This document shows, piece by piece, positions 1-6,798 of a DNA stretch of 10,870 nt. The notes under the pieces are model-generated. The model made no database searches, had not been told where the DNA came from, and saw nothing but the letters and a program-made list of their open reading frames with translations. The stretch spans positions 1 to 10,870 of the forward strand of contig JAACDD010000177.1 of NCBI GenBank assembly GCA_009937085.1. Reading direction: 5' to 3'. Made by a program: the position numbers and the translations under genes. Positions within the stretch are counted from its first letter, which is position 1. Every line of letters begins with the position of its first letter. This DNA is from Bacteroidota bacterium (GTDB lineage: Bacteria; Bacteroidota; Bacteroidia; Flavobacteriales; Flavobacteriaceae).

Positions 1-816
1 AATGCTCAGCGTATTGGCCGTAGAGGTTGTAATATCGGTGGGTTTGGTTAACGCACCTCCCAACTCCACAGTACTAGTAACAACTGAAAGGCCATTGCTT
101 GCCTTAACAAAAGAACTAATGTCAATGTTGTTTTTATCCTTGTTCTCATTGGTATAGACCAACTGATCATAATCATCTGATGTATCAGTTGGGCTACCGT
201 TGTCATTAGTTTCTACAGTTAATGAGGTCAGGGTTTCGTGTTGAGACTCCCATGCGTGCGTTGTGCTGTTAAATGTATAAACATACCCCGTAGCTTCATC
301 CACATAAATATCACCAGCCTCAGGATTTGCAGGATTGGTAGCTGTGGGAGCGCCCGTACTAGAAACAAGTCCTTCTATAGTTGTGGTAGTAGGACTAGGG
401 ATATACATGATGGGCATTTGGCTGTGGTCTGTAAAATCTCCTGCATTAGAAAAATCAATTCCCATATCAAGGGTTTTGGATAACCCATTCCAGTCAATAT
501 CACTAAAATTTGTACTGTTTTGAGGGGTTCCATAGCCTGCACCTACAACAGTAGAAACCAACCCGTACTCGTCTGTGGTAACAGAAATATGCTCTATGTA
601 CTCAATGTTTCCATGCTCATCTTTTACAACAAATTCAAGCAGTATTTCAGTGTTGGCTAAAGGAACCACAACCTCTTCACCAGGATCATCTATGTTGGTT
701 GTAATATAGGCTTGATAGGGTATCCCTGTTGTCTGACTAAATACTGTAACGATTCCACCTAGTAACATCACATAAGTAAGATTTAGTAATGTAAGGCTGC
801 ATATCAAATTTTTCAT
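1..816 (-). CDS. Secreted adhesin-like surface protein, N-terminal part (runs off left edge)
   Basis: The minus strand is open from ATG at 816-814 to the window edge, 272 codons without a stop. Residues 1-28 form a Sec signal peptide: Lys near the start, a long hydrophobic core, and probable cleavage after the Ala-less site FSQ. Residues 34-141 look like a beta-rich extracellular domain seen at the N-terminus of many flavobacterial surface proteins (YQAYITT, then PLANTEI, an acidic 'TTDEYGLVS' strand and 'FSDIDWNG'). Residues 172-190 hold a short module, EAGDIYVDEATGYVYTF, and 239-265 the strand NGLSVVTSTVELGGALTKPT, which resembles the tandem beta-strand repeats of tail-fibre-like or adhesin proteins. 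I infer a long, repetitive, cell-surface protein; its C-terminus, and any type IX secretion domain, lie outside the window. No clear TAnnTTTG promoter was found upstream. Secretion is well supported; the adhesin role is inference. Confidence 0.8.
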   Translation of the reverse strand, partial: MKNLICSLTLLNLTYVMLLGGIVTVFSQTTGIPYQAYITTNIDDPGEEVVVPLANTEILLEFVVKDEHGNIEYIEHISVTTDEYGLVSTVVGAGYGTPQNSTNFSDIDWNGLSKTLDMGIDFSNAGDFTDHSQMPIMYIPSPTTTTIEGLVSSTGAPTATNPANPEAGDIYVDEATGYVYTFNSTTHAWESQHETLTSLTVETNDNGSPTDTSDDYDQLVYTNENKDKNNIDISSFVKASNGLSVVTSTVELGGALTKPTDITTSTANTLSI

Positions 817-1241
817 TAATCAATAATTAATATTTCCGTTCGCCTATTTTTGGAATTTTCGTATTCACTAAACTTTGGTTTTCCAACAAAACGGATTGGT
901 CTAAGCAAAAGAAAAAACCTGCAAAAAGTGAAAAAATCATGTTCTGATAATACGGACACATATGTTCAAAATTTATTTTATCTACTTTTAGTATAAACTT
1001 TTGCTTATAAAATTAAATCTAACTTAAACAATTTTTATCATTTTAAGAAAAAGTAAAAGTGTTAGGTAAATTTATTTTTGGGTGTGCCAAAATGAAATGG
1101 GGTTTTTCGAACACGAAAGAAAAGGGGTGAAACTACGTTGAGAGCGGATCAATAACCAAAAAAAAATCTGGAAGTCGGCGTGTAAGAAAAGTACTACTTT
1201 TTGTGCTTTTTACATTTTATTTTATAAAAATTGTGGTCCAA
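817..1241. other. AT-rich divergent intergenic region without a gene
   Basis: About 425 bases separate the start of the minus-strand surface gene from the rplS promoter. Both strands are broken by stops and contain many A and T runs. On the plus strand there are matches to the Bacteroidetes -7 box at 845-852 and 1073-1080 (both TATTTTTG), but neither has a TTG at the usual -33 distance nor a gene behind it. Small imperfect hairpins occur at 1105-1118 (TTTCG/CGAAA) and 1187-1201 (AAAAGT/ACTTTT, then T-rich). The region probably holds the promoter of the surface gene, but I cannot place it. No tRNA cloverleaf was seen. Confidence 0.5.
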
Positions 1242-1272
1242 TTGTAGAACTACACACAAAAATGTATATTTG
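1242..1272 (+). promoter_or_regulatory. rplS promoter (Bacteroidetes -33/-7 type)
   Basis: TTG at 1242-1244 and TATATTTG at 1265-1272 match the Bacteroidetes sigma-factor consensus TTG / TAnnTTTG with a 20-base spacer. Transcription should begin a few bases after 1272, giving a leader of about 60 bases before the rplS start. Confidence 0.75.
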
Positions 1273-1302
1273 CCATCCGTTTAGAAACCGCTGGCGAAGT
1301 AC

Positions 1303-1337
1303 GTGTATGTTTCCTTACGTTAATTTAAACCATATAC
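1303..1337 (+). promoter_or_regulatory. Candidate L19 leader hairpin abutting the rplS start
   Basis: GTGTATG (1303-1309) pairs with CATATAC (1331-1337) over 7 bp, with one G-U pair and a 21-base loop. The 3' arm ends one base before the ATG at 1339, so the hairpin occupies the ribosome landing site. A competing pairing ACGT (1301-1304) with ACGT (1317-1320) would exclude it. A control element by which L19 limits its own synthesis is inferred from position only. Flavobacterial L19 leader motifs have been proposed, but I could not compare them here. Confidence 0.35.
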
Positions 1338-1338
1338 A

Positions 1339-1692
1339 ATGGAGGCCTTACTACAATATGTACAGGACGAGTTTGTTCCCAAAAAAGAACTTCCAAGCTT
1401 TCAAGCTGGAGACACCATCACTGTTTATTACGAAATTCGCGAAGGCGAAAAAGTAAGAACCCAGTTTTTCAAAGGGGTTGTTATTCAAATTAAAGGAAGT
1501 GGTGCAACCAAAACCTTTACGATTCGCAAAATGTCGGGTACGGTTGGGGTAGAGCGTATCTTTCCTGTCAACCTTCCTGGGATTCAGAAAATCGAGGTAA
1601 ACAGTCGCGGAAAAGTACGTCGTTCACGCATTTATTATTTCCGTAACCTTACAGGTAAAAAAGCACGTATTAAGGAACGTCAGCTTAAGTAA
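1339..1692 (+). CDS. rplS: 50S ribosomal protein L19
   Basis: The 117-residue product matches bacterial L19 over its whole length, including the N-terminal helix, the 'F..GDT..V.Y.I.EGEK.R.Q.F.GVVI' SH3-like core (about residues 20-55), 'TFTIRKMSGTVGVERIFPVNLPGI' (about 59-82), and the basic tail 'RGKVRRSRIYYFRNLTGKKARIKE'. L19 sits at the 30S-50S interface of the ribosome, near bridges formed by 23S rRNA. The length is normal for the family, and the ATG start gives the usual N-terminus. In many bacteria rplS follows rpsP-rimM-trmD; here it stands alone, with its own promoter about 70 bases upstream and two intrinsic terminators behind it, so it is probably transcribed as a single gene. No Shine-Dalgarno sequence is evident, as is usual in Bacteroidetes. 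Confidence 0.97.
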   Translation: MEALLQYVQDEFVPKKELPSFQAGDTITVYYEIREGEKVRTQFFKGVVIQIKGSGATKTFTIRKMSGTVGVERIFPVNLPGIQKIEVNSRGKVRRSRIYYFRNLTGKKARIKERQLK

Positions 1693-1726
1693 TTGCTTAA
1701 GCCCTTTTAGCGTCTCTTAATAGTTG

Positions 1727-1754
1727 AATCCAAAAAGGTATTTTTGGATTTTTT
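1727..1754 (+). terminator. Intrinsic terminator after rplS (first of two)
   Basis: AATCCAAAAA (1727-1736), loop GGTA, and TTTTTGGATT (1741-1750) form a perfect 10-bp stem followed by TTTT. A second layer, AGTTGA (1722-1727) with TCAACT (1756-1761), could extend the structure around the T run. It lies 35 bases after the rplS stop. Confidence 0.8.
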
Positions 1755-1765
1755 GTCAACTTTTT

Positions 1766-1803
1766 AGCGCCAATACCCAATGGTATTGAGCGCTTTCTTT
1801 TTT
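1766..1803 (+). terminator. Second intrinsic terminator after rplS
   Basis: AGCGCCAATACC (1766-1777) pairs with GGTATTG-A-GCGCT (1782-1794) over 12 bp, with one bulged A at 1789 and a CAAT loop. TTTCTTTTTTT follows. Only the plus side has a T-rich tail, so it stops transcription leaving rplS and backs up the terminator just upstream. Confidence 0.75.
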
Positions 1804-1815
1804 TATATATAGTGA

Positions 1816-1932
1816 CTAATACCATTTCTGCTGTAAAAAAGTTCGCTGAATTATACCAAAAATTGCATCTACACTTTTAGGAGCTTGTTTTAATACTATC
1901 ATTAACAACCAAGGAAATAGTGGATGACTTTT
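1816..1932 (-). pseudogene. Possible C-terminal remnant of an unidentified protein
   Basis: On the minus strand a reading frame with no conventional start reads SHPLFPWLLMIVLKQAPKSV, then a segment ending QRTFLQQKWY before a TAG stop at 1816-1818. The mix of a hydrophobic stretch, Pro-Trp and spaced Lys/Gln looks protein-like, not random. Further upstream the frame passes through a palindrome (CAACTG at 1933-1938 with CAGTTG at 1945-1950) and meets a TGA at 1953-1951. No start, promoter or -7 box accompanies it. I read it as a possible relic of a deleted gene between rplS and icd; I do not recognise the family, and a chance open frame of this length is quite possible. Confidence 0.2.
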
Positions 1933-2022
1933 CAACTGTAAGTGCAGTTGTCAAGCTGCCTATATTCTATTGCCTATTGCCTAATCCCTACCATCTAAAC
2001 CCTCTTTTTGTTACAAACAGCA

Positions 2023-2056
2023 CAGCTCAGTTCAAAATATGGGCTGCGGTTTTTTT
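2023..2056 (+). terminator. Terminator-like hairpin with T run, upstream of icd
   Basis: CAGCTC (2023-2028) pairs with GGGCTG (2041-2046), with one wobble pair and a 12-base loop; CGG and seven T's follow. The stem is short and separated from the T run, so it may be a decayed terminator of a lost plus-strand gene. The T run also occupies the -33 position of the icd promoter. Confidence 0.35.
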
Positions 2057-2081
2057 ATACCCTAATCGGGACGTATATTTG
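2052..2081 (+). promoter_or_regulatory. icd promoter
   Basis: TATATTTG at 2074-2081 matches the Bacteroidetes -7 consensus exactly and lies 21 bases before the icd ATG. The -33 position is occupied by a T run (around 2050-2056), not a clean TTG, so the upstream half is degenerate. Confidence 0.6.
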
Positions 2082-2102
2082 CACCCAATTTAATAAAAAA
2101 TC

Positions 2103-3332
2103 ATGGCCAAAATTCATGTTGCTAATCCAGTTGTAGAGATGGACGGAGACGAAATGACACGTATCATTTGGGACTTCATCAAACAACAACTTATCCTTCC
2201 TTATATAGACGTAGAGCTTCTTTACTACGACCTCAGCGTAACCTCACGCGATAAAACTGACGATCAAATTACCATTGACGCCGCGGAAGCCATCAAAAAA
2301 TACAACGTCGGTATCAAATGTGCTACCATCACGCCAGACGAAAACCGAGTAGAAGAATTTAAGCTAAAAGAAATGTGGCGCTCGCCTAACGGCACCATCC
2401 GTAATATTGTGGGAGGAACCGTGTTTCGTGAACCTATTATCATGAGTAACGTACCGCGTTACGTACAAGGCTGGACACAGCCCATTTGTATCGGCCGTCA
2501 TGCATTTGGCGATCAATACCGTGCTACAGATACTGTAATTAAAGGCAAGGGGAAACTTACCATGACCTTTACACCCGAAGATGGAAGCGATGCGCAAACA
2601 TGGGAAGTGTATAATTTCCAAGAAGGTGGTGTAGCTATGAGTATGTACAATATAGATTCATCTATTTATGGGTTTGCACGTTCATGTATGAACAGAGCCA
2701 TTAGCAAAAAATGGCCGTTGTACCTATCTACTAAAAATACCATCATGAAAGCTTATGATGGTCGATTTAAAGATATTTTTCAAGAAGTATTTGAAAACGA
2801 ATTCCAAGATCAGTTTGAGGCGTTGGGCATTACCTATGAGCACCGACTAATTGACGATATGGTTGCCGCTGCTATGAAGTGGAACGGCGGATTTGTATGG
2901 GCATGTAAAAACTACGATGGTGATGTGCAGTCTGATACTGTTGCACAAGGATTTGGCTCGTTAGGGTTAATGACTTCTACATTGGTTACTCCAGATGGAA
3001 AAACCTTAGAAGCAGAAGCTGCTCACGGTACCGTTACACGTCATTACCGCCAGCACCAACAAGGAAAAGAAACCTCAACCAATCCCATTGCATCCATTTT
3101 TGCTTGGACGCGTGGATTGGCACACCGTGCTAAGTTAGACAGCAACCGTGATTTGGCGGACTTCTGTACTACCTTAGAAGATGTGTGTATCCAAACGGTT
3201 GAAGGGGGTCAAATGACCAAAGACTTGGCAATGCTCATTCACAAAGAAGAAATGACACGTGAGAATTACCTCACCACGCAAGAATTTCTTGCTGCCATTA
3301 AAGAAAATTTAGACAAGTCTTTATCTGCATAA
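2103..3332 (+). CDS. icd: NADP-dependent isocitrate dehydrogenase, eukaryote-like dimeric type
   Basis: The 409-residue enzyme oxidatively decarboxylates isocitrate to 2-oxoglutarate with NADP+ in the cytoplasmic TCA cycle. It matches the homodimeric family that includes human IDH1, not the E. coli Icd type. Substrate residues are visible: '[11 protein letters not shown]' (91-101), and '[10 protein letters not shown]' (131-140) with Arg132 and Tyr139 at the positions of human Arg132 and Tyr139. Lys211 (TKNTIMK) corresponds to the catalytic lysine, and Asp251, Asp274 and Asp278 ('IDDMV', 'YDGDVQSD') to the metal ligands. 'HGTVTRHYR' (308-316) carries the Arg-His pair that reads the NADP 2'-phosphate, which supports NADP over NAD. 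The length is normal and all key residues are present. It has its own promoter; the next gene starts 31 bases downstream. Confidence 0.97.
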   Translation: MAKIHVANPVVEMDGDEMTRIIWDFIKQQLILPYIDVELLYYDLSVTSRDKTDDQITIDAAEAIKKYNVGIKCATITPDENRVEEFKLKEMWRSPNGTIRNIVGGTVFREPIIMSNVPRYVQGWTQPICIGRHAFGDQYRATDTVIKGKGKLTMTFTPEDGSDAQTWEVYNFQEGGVAMSMYNIDSSIYGFARSCMNRAISKKWPLYLSTKNTIMKAYDGRFKDIFQEVFENEFQDQFEALGITYEHRLIDDMVAAAMKWNGGFVWACKNYDGDVQSDTVAQGFGSLGLMTSTLVTPDGKTLEAEAAHGTVTRHYRQHQQGKETSTNPIASIFAWTRGLAHRAKLDSNRDLADFCTTLEDVCIQTVEGGQMTKDLAMLIHKEEMTRENYLTTQEFLAAIKENLDKSLSA

Positions 3333-3350
3333 ATTTGGATGCGTATCTTA
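3330..3350 (+). promoter_or_regulatory. Weak candidate promoter(s) for the TonB receptor gene
   Basis: TAAATTTG (3330-3337) overlaps the icd stop and fits TAnnTTTG exactly. TATCTTAG (3343-3350) differs at one position but stands where flavobacterial -7 boxes usually lie relative to a start codon. Neither has a TTG at -33. The receptor unit may instead be read through from icd. Confidence 0.3.
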
Positions 3351-3363
3351 GCAAAAAATTGCC

Positions 3364-5709
3364 TTGATACGCTACTTCTTACTTGTTTTACTTTCTGTAG
3401 GTTTGTCTTCACATGCACAAACCTTCACCCTAAGCGGCTCAATTACGGCAGCCGACACTAAGGAAACTTTGTTGGGTGTAACTGTTTATGCGCAATCCAC
3501 TGCTTCAGGAACAGTCACCAACAACTACGGCGTGTATTCGCTAACCTTACCAAAAGGGAATTACCGTATTGTGTTTCAGAACCTCGGTTTTCAAACTACG
3601 GTTATTGAGGTTGCTTTTGACCGGGATCAAACGCTAAATGTTTCATTGGATCCGCAATCCGAAGAACTCGATGAAGTGGTGGTTACCGAAGACGTAGAAC
3701 GCATACGTTTGCGCGCCCCTGAAATGAGTGTAAATCGACTTTCAGCTAAAAGCATCAAACAAACGCCTGTAGTTTTGGGCGAATCGGATATCCTTAAAGT
3801 GATTCAACTTTTGCCAGGCGTTACAAGTGCTGGCGAAGGTGCATCGGGTTTTAATGTACGCGGCGGCGGCGCAGACCAAAACCTAATCCTTTTAGACGAA
3901 GCAACCATTTTTAACTCTTCCCACTTATTTGGGCTTTTTTCAGTGTTTAACACCGATGCCATAAAAGATGTACAACTTTACAAAGGCGGTATACCTGCAA
4001 CCTATGGCGGTAGAGCAGCTTCAGTATTGCGTATCGACCAAAAAGAAGGTGCTAAAGATCGCGTTCGTTTTAATGGAGGTGTAGGAGTAGTTTCGAGTCG
4101 TGGACTGCTTGAAGGGCCGCTTGGAAAAGGTTCTTTTTTAGTTGCGGGTCGAGGCACCTATGCGCATCTATTTTTAAAAGCATTAGATATTTCAAACATT
4201 GCATATTTCTACGACCTTAATACTAAAATCACACTTCCTATAAATGACAAAAACCGACTATTGCTGTCGGGTTATTTTGGTAGAGATGTGGTAGCGTTTG
4301 ACAATACCTTTAAAAACACCTACGGCAATACGGTGGTAAATGTGCGCTGGAATACGCTGTTTTCAAATCGGGTGTTTGGAAATTTATCCCTTATTTACAG
4401 CGATTACTACTACGGCTTGGCATTGGATTTTGTAGGGTTTGATTGGGACTCGGGCATTCAAAACTTAAATATCAAATACGATTTAAGTTATAATATTTCT
4501 GAAAAGTTGTCCCTAGAAACGGGAATCCAAACCACGTACTACAATTTCAACCCTGGCTTTATTAGACCGCTTACTGAAAGTTCGGGCTTTAACGATAAGC
4601 AACTCCAACAAAAGTTTGCCGCGGAAGCGGCTGTTTACCTAAGCGCTGAACACGAGCTGTCTCCAGCACTAGCACTCCGTTACGGCTTGCGTTTAAATCA
4701 GTTTAATCGACTGGCACAATCAGGGCTAGAGCGCTATGCAAACAATCAACCTATCACATACAATAATGCGCTAGGGATTTACCAAGAAGCGATCCCAATT
4801 GGCACCTATTCCAAAGCAGAAAGTACCGCGTCGTTTACAAATATAGAACCCAGGTTCACCCTTGCCTATAGCACCAAAAAAAGCGCGTGGAAAGCGAGTT
4901 ATCAGCGTGTACATCAGTATTTACATTTAATCTCAAACACCTCATCTCCTACTCCATTGGACGTATGGACCACGAGTGGGAAATACCTAAAACCACAGCG
5001 CGGCGACCAATGGGCGATTGGCTATGCCACCGAGCGCGAAAATGGCAATTCGTTTGAAGTGGAGAGTTTTTATAAAATCACCAAAAACCGCTACGACTAT
5101 ATTGACGGTGCAGAACTCGTTGCTAATGAAGCCCTCGAACGGATCCTGTTAGCAGGAAAAGGTCGCGCCTACGGATTAGAAGTGCTCTTCAAAAAAACAC
5201 AAGGTCAGCTTACTGGGCTTGTGGCTTACACCCTATCAAAAGCAGAACAACAAACCAAAGGCATTGGGCAAAATGACCTGGGTATCAATAATGGAGATTG
5301 GTATAACGCACCCTACGACAAAACCCACGATTTTAGTATGAGTGTGACCTATACCCCTTCAAAACGCTGGGAATGGAATGCCAATTTTATAGCACAAACA
5401 GGACAACCTGTAACCTACCCTATTGGTCAGTATGAATTTATGGGAACCCGTGTGCCAAACTATGGAAAACGCAATGCGCAACGCCTACCCTTTTATCATC
5501 GTTTAGATATTGCCGCTACATTAACGCCAAAAAAGAACAGTTTAAAAAAGCTAAAAGGAAGTTGGGTGTTTGGTGTTTACAATATATATAACCGCAGAAA
5601 TGCTGCTACTATCAATTTTAGACAAGATCGTGAAACAGGCGACAACCAAGCCTATAAACTTTCTATTTTTGGAATAGTTCCCTCAGTAACCTATAATATT
5701 CAATTCTAA
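3364..5709 (+). CDS. TonB-dependent outer-membrane receptor with carboxypeptidase-like N-terminal domain
   Basis: The 781-residue protein is a TonB-linked outer-membrane channel that imports a ligand using energy from the inner membrane. Residues 1-19 are a signal peptide ending in HAQ. Residues 21-97 form the carboxypeptidase-regulatory-like beta sandwich typical of Bacteroidetes receptors ('SGSI..ADTKETLLGVTVYAQ', 'NNYGVYSLTLPKGNYRI'). 'DEVVVTE' (103-109) follows. Residues about 120-225 are the plug ('QLLPGVTSAGEGASGFNVRGGGADQNLILLDEA', 'YKGGIPATYGGRAAS'). The rest is a beta-barrel ending in a terminal Phe. The start is a TTG at 3364: an in-frame TAG lies at 3349-3351, no ATG lies between, and only this start keeps the signal peptide. 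The stop overlaps the next gene's ATG (TAATG), and that gene is a DUF4249 lipoprotein, a known partner of this receptor type. The substrate cannot be told from sequence. Confidence 0.93.
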   Translation: MIRYFLLVLLSVGLSSHAQTFTLSGSITAADTKETLLGVTVYAQSTASGTVTNNYGVYSLTLPKGNYRIVFQNLGFQTTVIEVAFDRDQTLNVSLDPQSEELDEVVVTEDVERIRLRAPEMSVNRLSAKSIKQTPVVLGESDILKVIQLLPGVTSAGEGASGFNVRGGGADQNLILLDEATIFNSSHLFGLFSVFNTDAIKDVQLYKGGIPATYGGRAASVLRIDQKEGAKDRVRFNGGVGVVSSRGLLEGPLGKGSFLVAGRGTYAHLFLKALDISNIAYFYDLNTKITLPINDKNRLLLSGYFGRDVVAFDNTFKNTYGNTVVNVRWNTLFSNRVFGNLSLIYSDYYYGLALDFVGFDWDSGIQNLNIKYDLSYNISEKLSLETGIQTTYYNFNPGFIRPLTESSGFNDKQLQQKFAAEAAVYLSAEHELSPALALRYGLRLNQFNRLAQSGLERYANNQPITYNNALGIYQEAIPIGTYSKAESTASFTNIEPRFTLAYSTKKSAWKASYQRVHQYLHLISNTSSPTPLDVWTTSGKYLKPQRGDQWAIGYATERENGNSFEVESFYKITKNRYDYIDGAELVANEALERILLAGKGRAYGLEVLFKKTQGQLTGLVAYTLSKAEQQTKGIGQNDLGINNGDWYNAPYDKTHDFSMSVTYTPSKRWEWNANFIAQTGQPVTYPIGQYEFMGTRVPNYGKRNAQRLPFYHRLDIAATLTPKKNSLKKLKGSWVFGVYNIYNRRNAATINFRQDRETGDNQAYKLSIFGIVPSVTYNIQF

Positions 5710-6509
5710 TGAAAAAACTAATTTTTGTTTTTGGCCTATTGTTGTTTTGGAGTTGCGAAGACCCTATTGATGTTGAACTCCCAAATACAGCGCAAAACAT
5801 AGTGATTGACGCCATGCTTTGGCGACCTGTAGCTGACACCCAAGGCACACTAGAAGTTATATTGACTAAAACTGCAGATTTTTATTCGAACACTGTACCC
5901 TATATTTCGGGAGCAGATGTTTCGTTGCACTATGGAAATACCAGCGTTCAAGCGGTTGAGGGCGATACAGGGCACTACAGTATTGATGACATACAGGTAC
6001 CTGAAAATGAAATGTTTACACTCAAAGTAATTATTGATGATGTAATCTATACAGCGACCGAAAGCTTAGTGCTATCTACCACAATTGATGCCATTACACA
6101 AGGAGAAGACACCATATTCTCAGACGATGAAGTAGAGGCAATTGTACAGTTTACAGACCGTCCCGAACTAGGGAACTACTATATTATGAACTTTGGAGAT
6201 AATAATTTATTTGTAACAAGAGATGTATTTTACAACGGAAACCAACTTACATTTTCATTTTACTACGATGAGTTTTTTCCGAAAAACACGCCTACTCCTA
6301 TTCACTTAATGGGTGCAGACAAAGATTTTTACACCTATATGCAGGTCCTTATTTCCCATGCAGGTCAAGATGGTGGTGGTCCTTTTGCCACAGCAAAATC
6401 CACCTTGAGAGGAAATATCCAAAATACCGCTGACCCCGATGCATTTCCTTTGGGCTATTTTAGGGTAGTTGAACGAGATACCTTTATATTTACCGCGGTA
6501 GAAAACTAA
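5709..6509 (+). CDS. DUF4249 family outer-membrane lipoprotein
   Basis: This 266-residue protein has a short lipoprotein signal (MKK, a hydrophobic core, then FWSC) with the lipid-bearing Cys at 16. Glu-Asp follows directly, an acidic pattern which in Bacteroidetes tends to favour export to the cell surface. The mature part begins 'PIDVELPNTAQNIVIDA', the usual opening of DUF4249 proteins, and is predicted to be beta-rich throughout, without a known catalytic motif. It is on the short side for DUF4249, but the frame is intact. The ATG shares its A with the receptor stop, so the two are translationally coupled. By analogy with other receptor/lipoprotein pairs it may act as a surface lid or substrate-binding partner; this is inference, as no function is proven for the family that I know of. 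Confidence 0.85.
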   Translation: MKKLIFVFGLLLFWSCEDPIDVELPNTAQNIVIDAMLWRPVADTQGTLEVILTKTADFYSNTVPYISGADVSLHYGNTSVQAVEGDTGHYSIDDIQVPENEMFTLKVIIDDVIYTATESLVLSTTIDAITQGEDTIFSDDEVEAIVQFTDRPELGNYYIMNFGDNNLFVTRDVFYNGNQLTFSFYYDEFFPKNTPTPIHLMGADKDFYTYMQVLISHAGQDGGGPFATAKSTLRGNIQNTADPDAFPLGYFRVVERDTFIFTAVEN

Positions 6510-6510
6510 T

Positions 6511-6729
6511 ATGAACAAACGCAATCTTTTTCGAGGACTACGAGCCATGGCATACGCCATTGTATTGGCGTTTATTGGGCCTACAGTATTAACCTCAGCA
6601 TTTAAAAATCAAGATCATCCGCTGTATATCCCCGTTTTGGGTGTTGCCATTCTCATGTGCGCAGCAGCCATTGCGCTAGGTTTTTGGGGTATTAAACTCA
6701 TGGTAAAAGGCTTGTTTAATGAAGAGTAA
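6511..6729 (+). CDS. Small two-helix membrane protein, DUF6095-like
   Basis: The 72-residue product has two predicted transmembrane helices (about 11-29 and 42-62) joined by 'FKNQDHPLYIP', a signature I associate with the DUF6095 family of flavobacteria. The N-terminus is basic (NKRNLFRGLR) and the C-terminus is short and acidic (FNEE), which suggests a hairpin in the inner membrane with both ends inside. The ATG follows the DUF4249 stop by one base, so it is probably cotranscribed with the receptor pair. It also lies directly upstream of thrS, and that may be its conserved neighbour; the link to uptake may be accidental. Function unknown. Confidence 0.8.
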   Translation: MNKRNLFRGLRAMAYAIVLAFIGPTVLTSAFKNQDHPLYIPVLGVAILMCAAAIALGFWGIKLMVKGLFNEE

Positions 6730-6760
6730 TTGCAATAAACGATTATCCTTTAAAAAGTTC

Positions 6761-6790
6761 TTGAACACTTCCACAATCCGCTTATCTTTG
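6761..6790 (+). promoter_or_regulatory. thrS operon promoter
   Basis: TTG (6761-6763), a 19-base spacer, and TATCTTTG (6783-6790) match the Bacteroidetes consensus well. The -7 box ends only 8 bases before the thrS ATG, so the transcript should have almost no 5' leader. No tRNA-like operator can fit between promoter and start. Confidence 0.78.
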
Positions 6791-6798
6791 CCAACTAT

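Noticed and set aside
238..523. Two overlapping plus-strand open frames within the surface gene
   Set aside because: They lie antisense to a continuous 272-codon secreted protein with a clear signal peptide; their Cys/Arg/Ile-rich translation has no protein-like pattern.
845..1080. Plus-strand -7 boxes TATTTTTG at 845 and 1073 as promoters of a small RNA
   Set aside because: No TTG at the -33 distance, no structured product or good terminator behind them; such matches are expected by chance in AT-rich DNA.
1187..1202. AAAAGT/ACTTTT hairpin with T-rich tail as a terminator
   Set aside because: Six mostly A-T pairs with a 3-base loop are too weak, and no gene ends before it.
1272..1295. GCCA/TGGC hairpin at the 5' end of the rplS leader
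   Set aside because: Its 5' arm begins in the -7 box and would be upstream of the expected transcription start, so it should not be in the RNA.
1262..1456. Plus-strand open frame with ATG at 1262 overlapping rplS
   Set aside because: The ATG lies at the promoter -7 box and the rest is rplS read in another frame.
1967..1983. Tandem CTATTGC repeat
   Set aside because: Only two copies of seven bases; no array, flanking repeats or mobile-element signal.
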